Shown here: positions 1 to 8,174 of the stretch, in pieces | Position numbering within the stretch: position 1 is the stretch's first letter | Layout of the letters: every line of letters starts with the position of its first letter | Source of the DNA: an uncultured Bacteroidales bacterium | Lineage (GTDB): Bacteria; Bacteroidota; Bacteroidia; Bacteroidales; P3 | Length of the DNA stretch: 64,000 nt | Direction of reading: 5' to 3' | Assembly (NCBI GenBank): GCA_947167075.1 | Contig: CAMVGR010000003.1 | Coordinates: 62,001-126,000 of the forward strand | The notes under the pieces: generated by a model | The model's input: only the letters and a program-made list of their open reading frames with translations | Database searches by the model: none | What the model was told of the DNA's origin: nothing | Program-made: the position numbers and the translations under genes

Positions 1-1768
1 TCAGAATGCAGTAGCTCTGTTTGCCGCCTCGTCCGACGCGCCCGCGCAGCTGGTGTAGTTGTGACAGACCGAAGCGTTCGGCATTCTCGATCACCATGAC
101 GGTGGCGTTGGGCACGTCCACGCCCACCTCGATCACTGTGGTGGCCACCATGATGTGGGTCTTGCCCTCCTTGAAGCGCTGCATCTCGCTGGCCTTCTCT
201 TCGGCGGTAAGCTGACCATGCACCATCGATGTCTGGTATTGAGGTCGAGGAAAGTAGCTCTGAATCATCTCTAGTCCATCCTCGAGGTCTTTTAGGTCCA
301 TCTTCTCGCTTTCGTGGATGAGAGGGTAGACGAAATAGACCTGCCGTCCGGCGTCGATCTCCTGTTTCAGAAAATGGAACACCAGCGGACGTCCAGGTTC
401 GGTACGGTGCACAGTTTTGACTGGTTGTCGGCCTGGGGGGAGCTCATCGATAATCGAGCAGTCGAGGTCGCCGTATATTGTCATAGCTAGCGTACGTGGT
501 ATGGGGGTGGCTGTCATGACCAAGATATGAGGATGGCCCTTAGCCCATAGCTTGGCACGCTGTTCCACTCCGAATCGATGCTGCTCGTCGATGACCACTA
601 GCCCCAGGCGTTGAAACACTACATCGTCTTCGAGAAGGGCATGGGTACCGATCAGCAGGTGGGTCTCTCCATTGGCGATTCGCTGTTTGATTTTCTTTTT
701 CTCAGAAGCCTTTACGCTGCCTATCAGTAGTTCTACTTTGACAGGCAATCCGTCGAGCATGCGGCAAAAAGTCTGGTAGTGTTGAGTGGCCAGTATCTCT
801 GTAGGAGCCATCAGACATGCCTGGTAGCCATTGTCGGGAGCAAGAAGCATACTCATCAATGCCACCAGTGTTTTGCCACTGCCTACATCACCCTGCAAAA
901 GGCGGTTCATCTGTCGCCCAGAGCGCATGTCTTCCCTGATTTCGCGGATCACTCTCTTTTGAGCACCGGTGAGGGGGAACGGGATTTTCTCTTTGTAGAA
1001 ACGGTTGAAACAGTCGCCCACCGACCTAAAGACGTATCCGGCAGCGGCTTGATTGCGATAGAGATGCGAATACTGATGGTCGAGTTGTAAGAAAAAGAGT
1101 TCTTCAAATTTGAGCCGCAGACGAGCCGATTCCAGTTGTTGTTGGCTTTGAGGATAGTGTATGGCAATCATGGCTTGGTGGTGCGACAGCAGATGGAATT
1201 GGTCCACCACATCTGGAGGGAGGTTTTCGTCGAGGGGTGTTATACAGCCGCAGAGAGTCTCTGTGAGACGTGCCATGGCACGTGTGCCGAGCCCTACTCG
1301 TTTCATCTTTTCGGTCGTGTTGTAGACCGGTAGGTATTTCAGTTCTATATCGGCAGAATTGGCCACTTCCAGTTCGGGGTGTGTTATTTGCCAAGTACCG
1401 TTGTAGAATGACGGCTTTCCCATGATGGTGTACTTTACCCCTGGCTTAAGTTTTTCGCGTACCCATTTGGTGCCTTGAAACCATACCAGTTGTAGCACAC
1501 CGGTGTTGTCGCTGAAGTCCACGGTCAGTCGTTCGCGAAAGCGGCCAGTGCTGATCACACTCATATTGCTCACCGTGCCCTGCAGTGCCACATAGCCACT
1601 TTCTTCAGAGAGCGTGTTGATGGTGGTCATCGAAGATCGGTCGATATGCCGGAAAGGGAAATGCTGCAAAAGATCGGCGGCGGTATGTATATCGAGTTCC
1701 GCTGCTAAAACTTTAGCCCTAGATGGACCCACTCCTTTGAGATAGACTATGTCGTCAGAGGGTTGCAT
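1..1768 (-). CDS. recG: ATP-dependent DNA helicase RecG (3' end beyond window)
   Basis: RecG is a superfamily 2 helicase that remodels stalled replication forks and Holliday junctions. The reading frame runs from an ATG at 1768 to the left edge without a stop, giving about 589 residues of a family that is usually near 700. It starts MQPSDDIVYLKGVGPSRAK, typical of the RecG wedge domain. Motif I (GDVGSGKT, near 870), the DEQHRFGVEQR box (near 565) and MTATPIPRTLAMT (near 505) are all readable. The last residues in the window, QLRGRVGRGGKQSYCIL, are motif VI. The start overlaps the 3' end of coaD by 14 nt, so the two are probably cotranscribed from the outer-membrane protein gene at 2824. Confidence 0.96.
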   Translation of the reverse strand, partial: MQPSDDIVYLKGVGPSRAKVLAAELDIHTAADLLQHFPFRHIDRSSMTTINTLSEESGYVALQGTVSNMSVISTGRFRERLTVDFSDNTGVLQLVWFQGTKWVREKLKPGVKYTIMGKPSFYNGTWQITHPELEVANSADIELKYLPVYNTTEKMKRVGLGTRAMARLTETLCGCITPLDENLPPDVVDQFHLLSHHQAMIAIHYPQSQQQLESARLRLKFEELFFLQLDHQYSHLYRNQAAAGYVFRSVGDCFNRFYKEKIPFPLTGAQKRVIREIREDMRSGRQMNRLLQGDVGSGKTLVALMSMLLAPDNGYQACLMAPTEILATQHYQTFCRMLDGLPVKVELLIGSVKASEKKKIKQRIANGETHLLIGTHALLEDDVVFQRLGLVVIDEQHRFGVEQRAKLWAKGHPHILVMTATPIPRTLAMTIYGDLDCSIIDELPPGRQPVKTVHRTEPGRPLVFHFLKQEIDAGRQVYFVYPLIHESEKMDLKDLEDGLEMIQSYFPRPQYQTSMVHGQLTAEEKASEMQRFKEGKTHIMVATTVIEVGVDVPNATVMVIENAERFGLSQLHQLRGRVGRGGKQSYCIL

Positions 1769-2177
1769 GAGACAATCGTTCTCGTTCCAGCGTACTGCTG
1801 ATTGCCACATGATCTGCGTCTGCCATCACCAGTAGGGTTTCGATAGTGGGGTCTTGAGCTCGATTCACACTAGCTACAAGTTGTTCGTATTCGAAATCAG
1901 CAGCAGTTCTAATACCTCGCACGATGCATTGTGCCCCAATCTGATGACAGAAATCGACAGTCATCCCGCTGTAGGATACGATGGAAATATTGGAAATATC
2001 ATGAATCATGGATTGTATGCGATTCATACGTTCTTCGACACTGAACATGCAGTGCTTCTCGCTATTTACACCCACTGCCACGATTAATCTGTCGAACAAG
2101 GGTGCTACACGACGGACCACAGCCTCATGGCCTGTGGTAAAGGGATCGAACGAGCCTGGGAAAAGTGCTGTTGCCAT
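1755..2177 (-). CDS. coaD: Phosphopantetheine adenylyltransferase (short C terminus)
   Basis: CoaD transfers AMP from ATP to 4'-phosphopantetheine, the penultimate step of coenzyme A synthesis. The nucleotidyltransferase signature is at residues 5-17 (LFPGSFDPFTTGH), the RGIR substrate loop near 87-90 and the ISST motif at 126-129. I chose the ATG at 2177, which follows the stop of the upstream gene by 2 nt; an ATG five codons earlier (2192) is possible. The protein is 140 residues and ends 11 residues after ISST, whereas family members are usually 155-165, so the last helix is missing or very short. The usual V of the (I/V)VRE stretch after the ISST motif is replaced by E. It overlaps recG. 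Confidence 0.92.
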   Translation of the reverse strand: MATALFPGSFDPFTTGHEAVVRRVAPLFDRLIVAVGVNSEKHCMFSVEERMNRIQSMIHDISNISIVSYSGMTVDFCHQIGAQCIVRGIRTAADFEYEQLVASVNRAQDPTIETLLVMADADHVAISSTLERERLSHATL

Positions 2178-2179
2178 AG

Positions 2180-2824
2180 CTAAAATTGCCAAATCAGCCT
2201 CATTGTGAGACTATGATTATAGAAGTCGTTCACACTTTTGTGGGGTTTGTTGTGAATGTATTCGATGAATGTCCAGTCGCGTTTAACGGCGAACAAGGAG
2301 TATTGCCATCGAATGTTGAACTGCAACCCCTTCCATATAGTAAAACGCATGTCGAGCACTACTGCTAGGTCGTTTTTTAGAAACGTCATGTCTGATGTGT
2401 CGGGAAGATAGGCCAGGGGGTTAAAGGCCAGCTCTCCATGTGGCTGTTGCACAAGACGACCATAACTGACACCTGCCCCTAGTAGCATACCTCCATAGGG
2501 GTCTTGGTAGTGAAAAAGCAATGGTATGTCGATGTAGTTCAGTGTGATACGTCCGTAGTAGGGGTCGATAGAGTTGTTGTATGCACCTCGTTGTGAAAAG
2601 AGAGCCTCCACACTTAAGCCCCATCGGTAGTTCTTGTCCAAAGCTGTCAGTGCACCTACACCACCAACATAACCCACCTGTCGGAAGCCTTTCAGTTCGT
2701 CTCCCTCAATTTGTGATAGATTGAGACCACTTGAAATAAAAGCATGAATTTGTTGTGAGTATGTTTGCTGTGGAAAACAGAGTAGCAGCATCAACACAAT
2801 ACCAATAGTATATCGATGGTTCAT
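2180..2824 (-). CDS. Outer-membrane beta-barrel protein (PorT-like family)
   Basis: A 214-residue protein with a clear signal peptide (residues 1-23, ending TYSQQ). It then shows alternating short hydrophobic and aromatic strands with repeated G/Y patterns (VGYVGGVGALTAL, YGRITLNYIDIPLLF, YSLFAVKRDW) and ends in a terminal aromatic (LIWQF), as outer-membrane barrels do. This matches the Bacteroidota outer-membrane beta-barrel family often labelled PorT-like. The specific role is unknown, and membership of the type IX secretion system cannot be inferred. It heads an overlapping run with coaD and recG. Confidence 0.75.
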   Translation of the reverse strand: MNHRYTIGIVLMLLLCFPQQTYSQQIHAFISSGLNLSQIEGDELKGFRQVGYVGGVGALTALDKNYRWGLSVEALFSQRGAYNNSIDPYYGRITLNYIDIPLLFHYQDPYGGMLLGAGVSYGRLVQQPHGELAFNPLAYLPDTSDMTFLKNDLAVVLDMRFTIWKGLQFNIRWQYSLFAVKRDWTFIEYIHNKPHKSVNDFYNHSLTMRLIWQF

Positions 2825-2838
2825 GGTAGTCGTAGATT

Positions 2839-4740
2839 TTAAAGGTTATTCCAATTGTGTAGGAGAATATTCCAATCTGTGGTGGATTTGTAGTGTCTCA
2901 TATACCTCAATACCAATCGTTCTTGTTGTTTTTCTGTGGCGGATGGATACAATTGAAATGGAGAGAAAATGCCAGGGTGACCGGTGTAACCCACCCATGT
3001 TTTTCGCCCTATTAATACATGCCAGCAATCCTTTAGATAATCATTCTTTCTTTTTTGGAACCAAAAGAGAATAGGAGAGAGCAGAATGGCAAACAGAGAG
3101 GTTGTAATATCGAGGATTCTTTTGGTTCGGTGCGATGGGTTGGAGCTGATTGTATCCAGGTTGTCGAGCAGCAATTCGTCGGAAGCAACAATGCTTTCGC
3201 TGCCGACGATATAGTCTCCTCCGGAAGGAGCTATCTTGTATTCCACCCCTGTGGTGCGCAGTTCGGCCATCATGGAAATAATATCAGCGAGTGGAATATC
3301 TTTTCCACAAAATATGACTTCGTTGGCATGTTCAATTCGAATCATATCCTGCAGTCTTGATGTAGTGAAGGGTGTTGAAAGGGTGATGAGTGATGCCGGC
3401 TTGCGATCCAATGAGGTGAGTAAGTTACCTATGCGTGCTGTTTCTTCCTCACTGCCAGCTATTAATGTACATCCTCGTGCGCGTGTGCGTAGCGAGTATC
3501 CTTTAATATGAAGAGCATTCAGAGAGAAACGTATTGTCAGCATCCCCAACATCGTCCACAATGAGCCAAGCAGTAGTAGCAGTCGCGAATAACGTTGGCT
3601 TTCGTCAAGGAGAGAATAGAATGCTAGCAATAGTACCATTCCCATACCAACCCCTCGCACAATGCGGTTGATTCGGACGGGTTTGTCGTATCCACCGTGA
3701 AGCCAACTGCTACATAGGAGAATTAAAATATAGATTGGAACTATGATTATTGAATACTCAGGAGGATAATAGTTGTGACCCATGCCTTTGGTGGGTTCCC
3801 AGATATATTTTATAAGCATCCATCCTCCGTATGCTATGGCGAAATCAGCCAAAGGTACGATTAGACACTTGGCAATGCGTTTTATCCAAGAAAGGCTGGC
3901 ACGGAACCATATTGCTGTATGTAGCAGTATTCGGAATAAACGTGCATTACTACCGGTAAAATAGCGTTGCACAAAGATTGACATTGCATTGTAGAAGGTG
4001 TAAACATAGTTCATCGACCCTTTACGAGTACTCTCTCCTTTATAGTGGATGATACGTGCAGAGGGAAGATACCAGTTATGCCATCCGGCCAGTTTGATTC
4101 TCCACGAATAGTCGATGTCTTCGCCATACATGAAATAGCTTTCATCCAGGCCTCCGATCTGCTCATATACCTCGCGCCGCAGCATAAGGAATGCACCGCA
4201 CATAATCTCAATCTCATTTGTTTCGTCTTCTCCTAGATGCCCTGCGTAATATGAAGCGATCCGTTTATGGTGAGGAAAGAGTTTTACCAGTCCGCTTATT
4301 TTGTAGAACGAGGCTTCTGGAGTGGGAAAACCACGCTTACTTTCCTTTAGGAAATGACCCTTCCCATCAACCATTTTTACAGTCAAGCCGCCACATGTAG
4401 CATGAGTGTTGAAAAAGTTTGCACATTTGACAAATGTGTCTTTTCCTACTACAGTGTCTGGGTTGAGAAGTAGAATCAAGTCACCTGTGCATTGTTTAAG
4501 TGCTATATTGTTTGCACGGGCAAATCCAATGTTCTCTTGATTGATGATGAGGTGGGTGGCAGGATACTCATTTTGCACCATTTCGGTGCTACTGTCCACC
4601 GAGTCATTGTCCACCACAAATACTTCCAACTCCAAATGTTCATTGTTATCTAGCAGTGTATCACTTCCGTACACCGATGCTAGACATTGTTGTAGGAAAT
4701 ATTTTACGTTGTAGTTGACTATGACTACACTCAGCTTCAT
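2839..4740 (-). CDS. GT2 glycosyltransferase fused to a truncated polyprenyl glycosylphosphotransferase-like module
   Basis: A 633-residue protein. Residues 1-250 form a GT-A family 2 glycosyltransferase: VVIVNYNV at 5-12, VVDNDS at 42-47, the NPD metal motif at 93-95 and an ED acceptor region (GGLDESYFMYGEDIDYSWR) at 196-214. Hydrophobic segments follow around 295-312, 330-347, 364-376 and 386-402. Residues 422-530 look like the Rossmann-type domain that precedes bacterial sugar transferases. KRILDITTSLFAILLSPI at 540-557 matches the membrane anchor of the sugar-transferase catalytic domain, but the usual catalytic core after it is compressed to about 70 residues, so phosphotransferase activity is doubtful. 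Probably acts in surface polysaccharide synthesis. The start overlaps the topA stop by 4 nt. Confidence 0.8.
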   Translation of the reverse strand: MKLSVVIVNYNVKYFLQQCLASVYGSDTLLDNNEHLELEVFVVDNDSVDSSTEMVQNEYPATHLIINQENIGFARANNIALKQCTGDLILLLNPDTVVGKDTFVKCANFFNTHATCGGLTVKMVDGKGHFLKESKRGFPTPEASFYKISGLVKLFPHHKRIASYYAGHLGEDETNEIEIMCGAFLMLRREVYEQIGGLDESYFMYGEDIDYSWRIKLAGWHNWYLPSARIIHYKGESTRKGSMNYVYTFYNAMSIFVQRYFTGSNARLFRILLHTAIWFRASLSWIKRIAKCLIVPLADFAIAYGGWMLIKYIWEPTKGMGHNYYPPEYSIIIVPIYILILLCSSWLHGGYDKPVRINRIVRGVGMGMVLLLAFYSLLDESQRYSRLLLLLGSLWTMLGMLTIRFSLNALHIKGYSLRTRARGCTLIAGSEEETARIGNLLTSLDRKPASLITLSTPFTTSRLQDMIRIEHANEVIFCGKDIPLADIISMMAELRTTGVEYKIAPSGGDYIVGSESIVASDELLLDNLDTISSNPSHRTKRILDITTSLFAILLSPILFWFQKRKNDYLKDCWHVLIGRKTWVGYTGHPGIFSPFQLYPSATEKQQERLVLRYMRHYKSTTDWNILLHNWNNL

Positions 4741-7088
4741 CCTTGTCTCTTACGGGCTTTTCTTTTGGTGGATGTTTCAATCACCTCCATTGCGCCCTCC
4801 AATGTGAGGGTCTGTGGATCTACTCCTTTAGCCAAGCGATAGTTTTCACCTCGGAATGTGAGGTAAGGGCCAAAGCGTCCGATATTCGCCGAAACTGGGT
4901 CGCCATCATGGATACCTATCTCAAGAGGATATATTTTTTTCAGTTCTTCTTTTTTCTGTTCGGCATCTCTTTTCACTTTGATGATCTCGATTGCCCGTTC
5001 TAACTCCACTTCATACGGGTCATCGTTCTTGCCTAACGAGTAATATTTACCGTTGTGGCGTACGTATGGACCGAATTTTCCTATGCTGACGATCACTTCT
5101 TTACCATCCATCTCACCAAGGGTACGAGGTAAAGCAAAAAGGCTCAGTGCTTCTTCGAGACTAATTGTCTCAATACTTTGTCCTTTTTTCATGCTGGCAA
5201 ACAGAGGCTTCTCGTCGGTATTGGTCTCTCCAATTTGTACCAGTGTTCCGTATCGACCTATTTTGGCATACACATTCTTTCCGCTTTTGGGATCGACACC
5301 AAGCAGGCGGCTACCAGTGGTTCGTTGACTGGTCTGCTGTGTCTGTCTGATGTTCTTATGGAATGGTACATAGAACATGTCAATCACTTTATGCCAATCC
5401 TTCTTTCCAGCGGCAATCTCATCGAAGTCTTTCTCTACTGTTGCTGTGAAGTTGTAATCCATTATGTCTGCAAAATGACCCATAAGGAAACTGTTCACAA
5501 CACATCCAATATCTGTTGGGAATAGCTTGTTTTTCTCCGAGTTGCTGATTTCGGTCTTATTTGTTCGGCGAATCTGTCCGTTCTTGAGCGTGATAGTGGT
5601 AAATGAATGAGGCTCCCCTTCACGATCCTCTTTTATAATGTACTCTCTTTTAAGGATAGTACTAATTGTTGGGGCATATGTCGATGGGCGACCAATTCCA
5701 AGATCCTCTAGTTTTTTCACCAGACTGGCTTCTGTGTAACGAGGGGGATGTTGGGTATAATGTTCTGTGGCAGTACAACTATCCATTGTCAGGCGAGTTC
5801 CTTCGGGCAAACGAGGCAGGGTATGACTCTCTACTTCATTGCTCTCGTCATCGCTGCTCTCCATATATACTTTTAGGAAGCCGTCGAATCGGATTTGTTC
5901 TCCTGTGCATCCGAAAGAGACTTTTTCTGTATTATTACCACCTTTATCGTTTATTATGTCAATCTCTATCTCCGTCTTTTCTAATTCGGCATCTGCCATT
6001 TGGCTAGCCACTGTGCGTTTCCATATAAGTTCGTACAAGCGGCGTTGTGCACTTTCTGCAGCGATGGTCTGCGCTTCTAGGTTTGTTGGACGGATAGCTT
6101 CATGTGCTTCTTGAGCTCCCTTCGTTTTTGTCTGATAGTGGCGCATCTTGTGGTATTCTTCACCAAACCCGTTCACGATCACAGTCTTGGCCATATTGAT
6201 GGCAAGGTCACTAAGGTTCACACTGTCTGTTCTCATATAGGTGATATATCCACTTTCATACAACTGCTGTGCCACCTGCATCGTTCGAGCCACACTGAAG
6301 CCTAACTTTCGACTCGCCTCCTGTTGCAAGGTGCTTGTAGTGAAGGGGGGGGCAGGAGTACGACGTGCCGGCTTCGTCTCTATGCGTCCAATCTTGAATC
6401 CGGCTCCTGTCAGCGATTGAAGGAATGCTTCTGCACTTTCCTCGGTATCGAAGTGTCGACTGAGTTCTGCCTGTAATATCTTGTTGCTGTCTACAGGGTG
6501 GAATTGGGCAGTCAGGCGGAAGTAAGGAGTACTTTTAAACTGTTTGATTTCATCTTCCCGTTCCACTACTAAACGTACTGCCACGCTTTGCACGCGTCCG
6601 GCACTGAGTGCAGGCTTTATCTTACTCCATAGTATTGGACTGATTTCGTATCCCACTAGACGGTCCAATACCCTACGTGCTTGTTGTGCATCCACTAGGT
6701 TCATATCAATGTCACGTGGATGTTCTATTGCGTAAAGTATAGCCGGTTTAGTTATTTCGTTGAACACGATGCGTCGGGTGTTCTCCTTGTTCAGACCCAA
6801 TGTCTCTTGCAAATGCCATGCGATGGCCTCTCCCTCGCGGTCTTCATCGCTTGCCAGCCACACGCGTTCTGCCTTACCTGCATCCTTTTTCAGTTCGTTC
6901 ACCAAGGCCTTTTTGTCATCGCTCACCTGATATTGGGGCTCATATCCTCCCTCCACATCAATGCTCATCTCTTTTTTGGCAAGATCCCGTATGTGACCGT
7001 AGCTCGACTTCACTGTATAGTCCTTGCCAAGAAATTTCTCTATTGTCTTTGCCTTTGCAGGCGACTCTACAATAACCAGATTCTTCAT
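4737..7088 (-). CDS. topA: DNA topoisomerase I
   Basis: A type IA topoisomerase that relaxes negative supercoils. The 783 residues begin with the Toprim domain (VIVESPAKAKTIEKFLG at 5-21; acidic DEDREGE at 81-87). The catalytic tyrosine is Y284 in YITYMRTDS. Instead of C4 zinc fingers, the C terminus carries glycine/arginine repeats (GRYGTLVQIG, GKFGPYVR, GRFGPYLTF), the cysteine-free topoisomerase C-terminal repeat type. The stop overlaps the glycosyltransferase start by 4 nt. Confidence 0.97.
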   Translation of the reverse strand: MKNLVIVESPAKAKTIEKFLGKDYTVKSSYGHIRDLAKKEMSIDVEGGYEPQYQVSDDKKALVNELKKDAGKAERVWLASDEDREGEAIAWHLQETLGLNKENTRRIVFNEITKPAILYAIEHPRDIDMNLVDAQQARRVLDRLVGYEISPILWSKIKPALSAGRVQSVAVRLVVEREDEIKQFKSTPYFRLTAQFHPVDSNKILQAELSRHFDTEESAEAFLQSLTGAGFKIGRIETKPARRTPAPPFTTSTLQQEASRKLGFSVARTMQVAQQLYESGYITYMRTDSVNLSDLAINMAKTVIVNGFGEEYHKMRHYQTKTKGAQEAHEAIRPTNLEAQTIAAESAQRRLYELIWKRTVASQMADAELEKTEIEIDIINDKGGNNTEKVSFGCTGEQIRFDGFLKVYMESSDDESNEVESHTLPRLPEGTRLTMDSCTATEHYTQHPPRYTEASLVKKLEDLGIGRPSTYAPTISTILKREYIIKEDREGEPHSFTTITLKNGQIRRTNKTEISNSEKNKLFPTDIGCVVNSFLMGHFADIMDYNFTATVEKDFDEIAAGKKDWHKVIDMFYVPFHKNIRQTQQTSQRTTGSRLLGVDPKSGKNVYAKIGRYGTLVQIGETNTDEKPLFASMKKGQSIETISLEEALSLFALPRTLGEMDGKEVIVSIGKFGPYVRHNGKYYSLGKNDDPYEVELERAIEIIKVKRDAEQKKEELKKIYPLEIGIHDGDPVSANIGRFGPYLTFRGENYRLAKGVDPQTLTLEGAMEVIETSTKRKARKRQG

Positions 7089-7303
7089 ATTATTCTTTTT
7101 TGAAGTCCTTTTGCTTCTATTATTGTTTTTGTACTCGTGATTCTATTTTTTGATTTAGGTAACGTATATATATTTTATTTATTGTTTGAAATCTGCAAAA
7201 AAACGCTAACGTAAACCATAGCCTCTCATTTCCAAGTAAAAGGAATGGAAAGATAAGGAGGGATGATACAGCCAGCTCTTTTTATTCTTTGCAGTATTCA
7301 GAA
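7089..7303. other. AT-rich gap between pdxJ and topA
   Basis: 215 bp with long T/A runs and no gene. It should hold the topA promoter and the pdxJ terminator, but I see no convincing TAnnTTTG element or strong GC-rich hairpin. Confidence 0.4.
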
Positions 7304-8095
7304 TCACTTAGCAGCCAGACATGACTTATACCGTTTTATCGTCTCTTCAATGCCTAAATATAGTGAATCCGATATGATGGCATGCCCGATGCTCACTTCA
7401 GCCAGCCATGGTATTCTTTGATGGAAATATTCCAAGTTTTCCAACGACAAATCATGTCCTGCATTAAGTCCCAGTCCGCATTCGCGAGCCACTTCTCCAG
7501 CCTCCACAAATGCAGCTATTGCCCTTTCTTCTGCCATATGGTCGCCTGCAGCTGCGTGATATTCGCGTGCGAAACTCTCTGTATACAATTCCACACGGTC
7601 TGTCCCAGTTCGGGCAGCACCTTCCACCATTCGGGGGTCTGCATCAACGAAAATACTCACTCTTATGCCACTCTCTTTCAGTTCTTGCACCACATCGCAC
7701 AGGTAATCTCTGTGTTTTATCGTATCCCATCCGGCATTGCTTGTCAGCACTCCTTCTGCGTCGGGCACCAATGTGGCCTGGGTGGGCTTAATCATCTTGA
7801 CCAGCTGGACGAATCCGTAGGGCAAACCTAATGCATCTGTACTCTCGGCAGGTCCAGGTGCACGCACCCCAAGCGGATTGCCTTCAATGTTGAATTCCGT
7901 TGCCACCACTCCTTTCAATTGCATCACATCCTCGTATCGGATGTGTCGCTCGTCGGGACGCGGATGAACGGTGATACCTTCCGCTCCGCATTTCTCACAT
8001 ACTTTTGCAAATTGTATCACATCGGGCAGCGACCCACCTCTTGCATTGCGTACAGTGGCCACTTTATTGATATTCACGCTCAGTCTTGTACTCAT
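7304..8095 (-). CDS. pdxJ: Pyridoxine 5'-phosphate synthase
   Basis: PdxJ condenses 1-deoxyxylulose 5-phosphate with 3-amino-2-oxopropyl phosphate to make pyridoxine 5'-phosphate (vitamin B6). The family landmarks are present: LSVNINKVATVRNARGG at the N terminus, GITVHPRPDERHI, EFNIEGNP, TLVPD, SIFVDAD, VELYTE and LNAGHDLS. The 263 residues are slightly longer than the usual 240. It is transcribed away from the ABC exporter; a TATTTTTG element on the minus strand lies 23 bp upstream. Confidence 0.97.
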   Translation of the reverse strand: MSTRLSVNINKVATVRNARGGSLPDVIQFAKVCEKCGAEGITVHPRPDERHIRYEDVMQLKGVVATEFNIEGNPLGVRAPGPAESTDALGLPYGFVQLVKMIKPTQATLVPDAEGVLTSNAGWDTIKHRDYLCDVVQELKESGIRVSIFVDADPRMVEGAARTGTDRVELYTESFAREYHAAAGDHMAEERAIAAFVEAGEVARECGLGLNAGHDLSLENLEYFHQRIPWLAEVSIGHAIISDSLYLGIEETIKRYKSCLAAK

Positions 8096-8117
8096 TTTTC
8101 ATTTGATTAAAACGGTG

Positions 8118-8125
8118 CAAAAATA
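8118..8125 (-). promoter_or_regulatory. -7 promoter element for pdxJ
   Basis: On the minus strand this reads TATTTTTG, matching the Bacteroidota -7 consensus TAnnTTTG, 23 bp before the pdxJ ATG. Confidence 0.55.
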
Positions 8126-8158
8126 CAACAAAAAATAAATATATTGCAAAAAAAAGTG

Positions 8159-8166
8159 TAATTTTG
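8159..8166 (+). promoter_or_regulatory. -7 promoter element for the ABC exporter
   Basis: TAATTTTG fits TAnnTTTG. It ends only 8 bp before the ATG at 8175, which leaves almost no leader. If this promoter is used, the in-frame ATG at 8199 is the more credible start. It forms a compact divergent pair with the pdxJ element. Confidence 0.5.
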
Positions 8167-8174
8167 CACCCACA

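Noticed and set aside
8144-8166. TTG-12 bp-TAnnTTTG as a distinct promoter class (also at 41538 and 21689)
   Set aside because: Spacing differs from the known Bacteroidota -33/-7 distance, and most other -7 elements here lack the TTG at that distance; probably coincidence in A/T-rich sequence.
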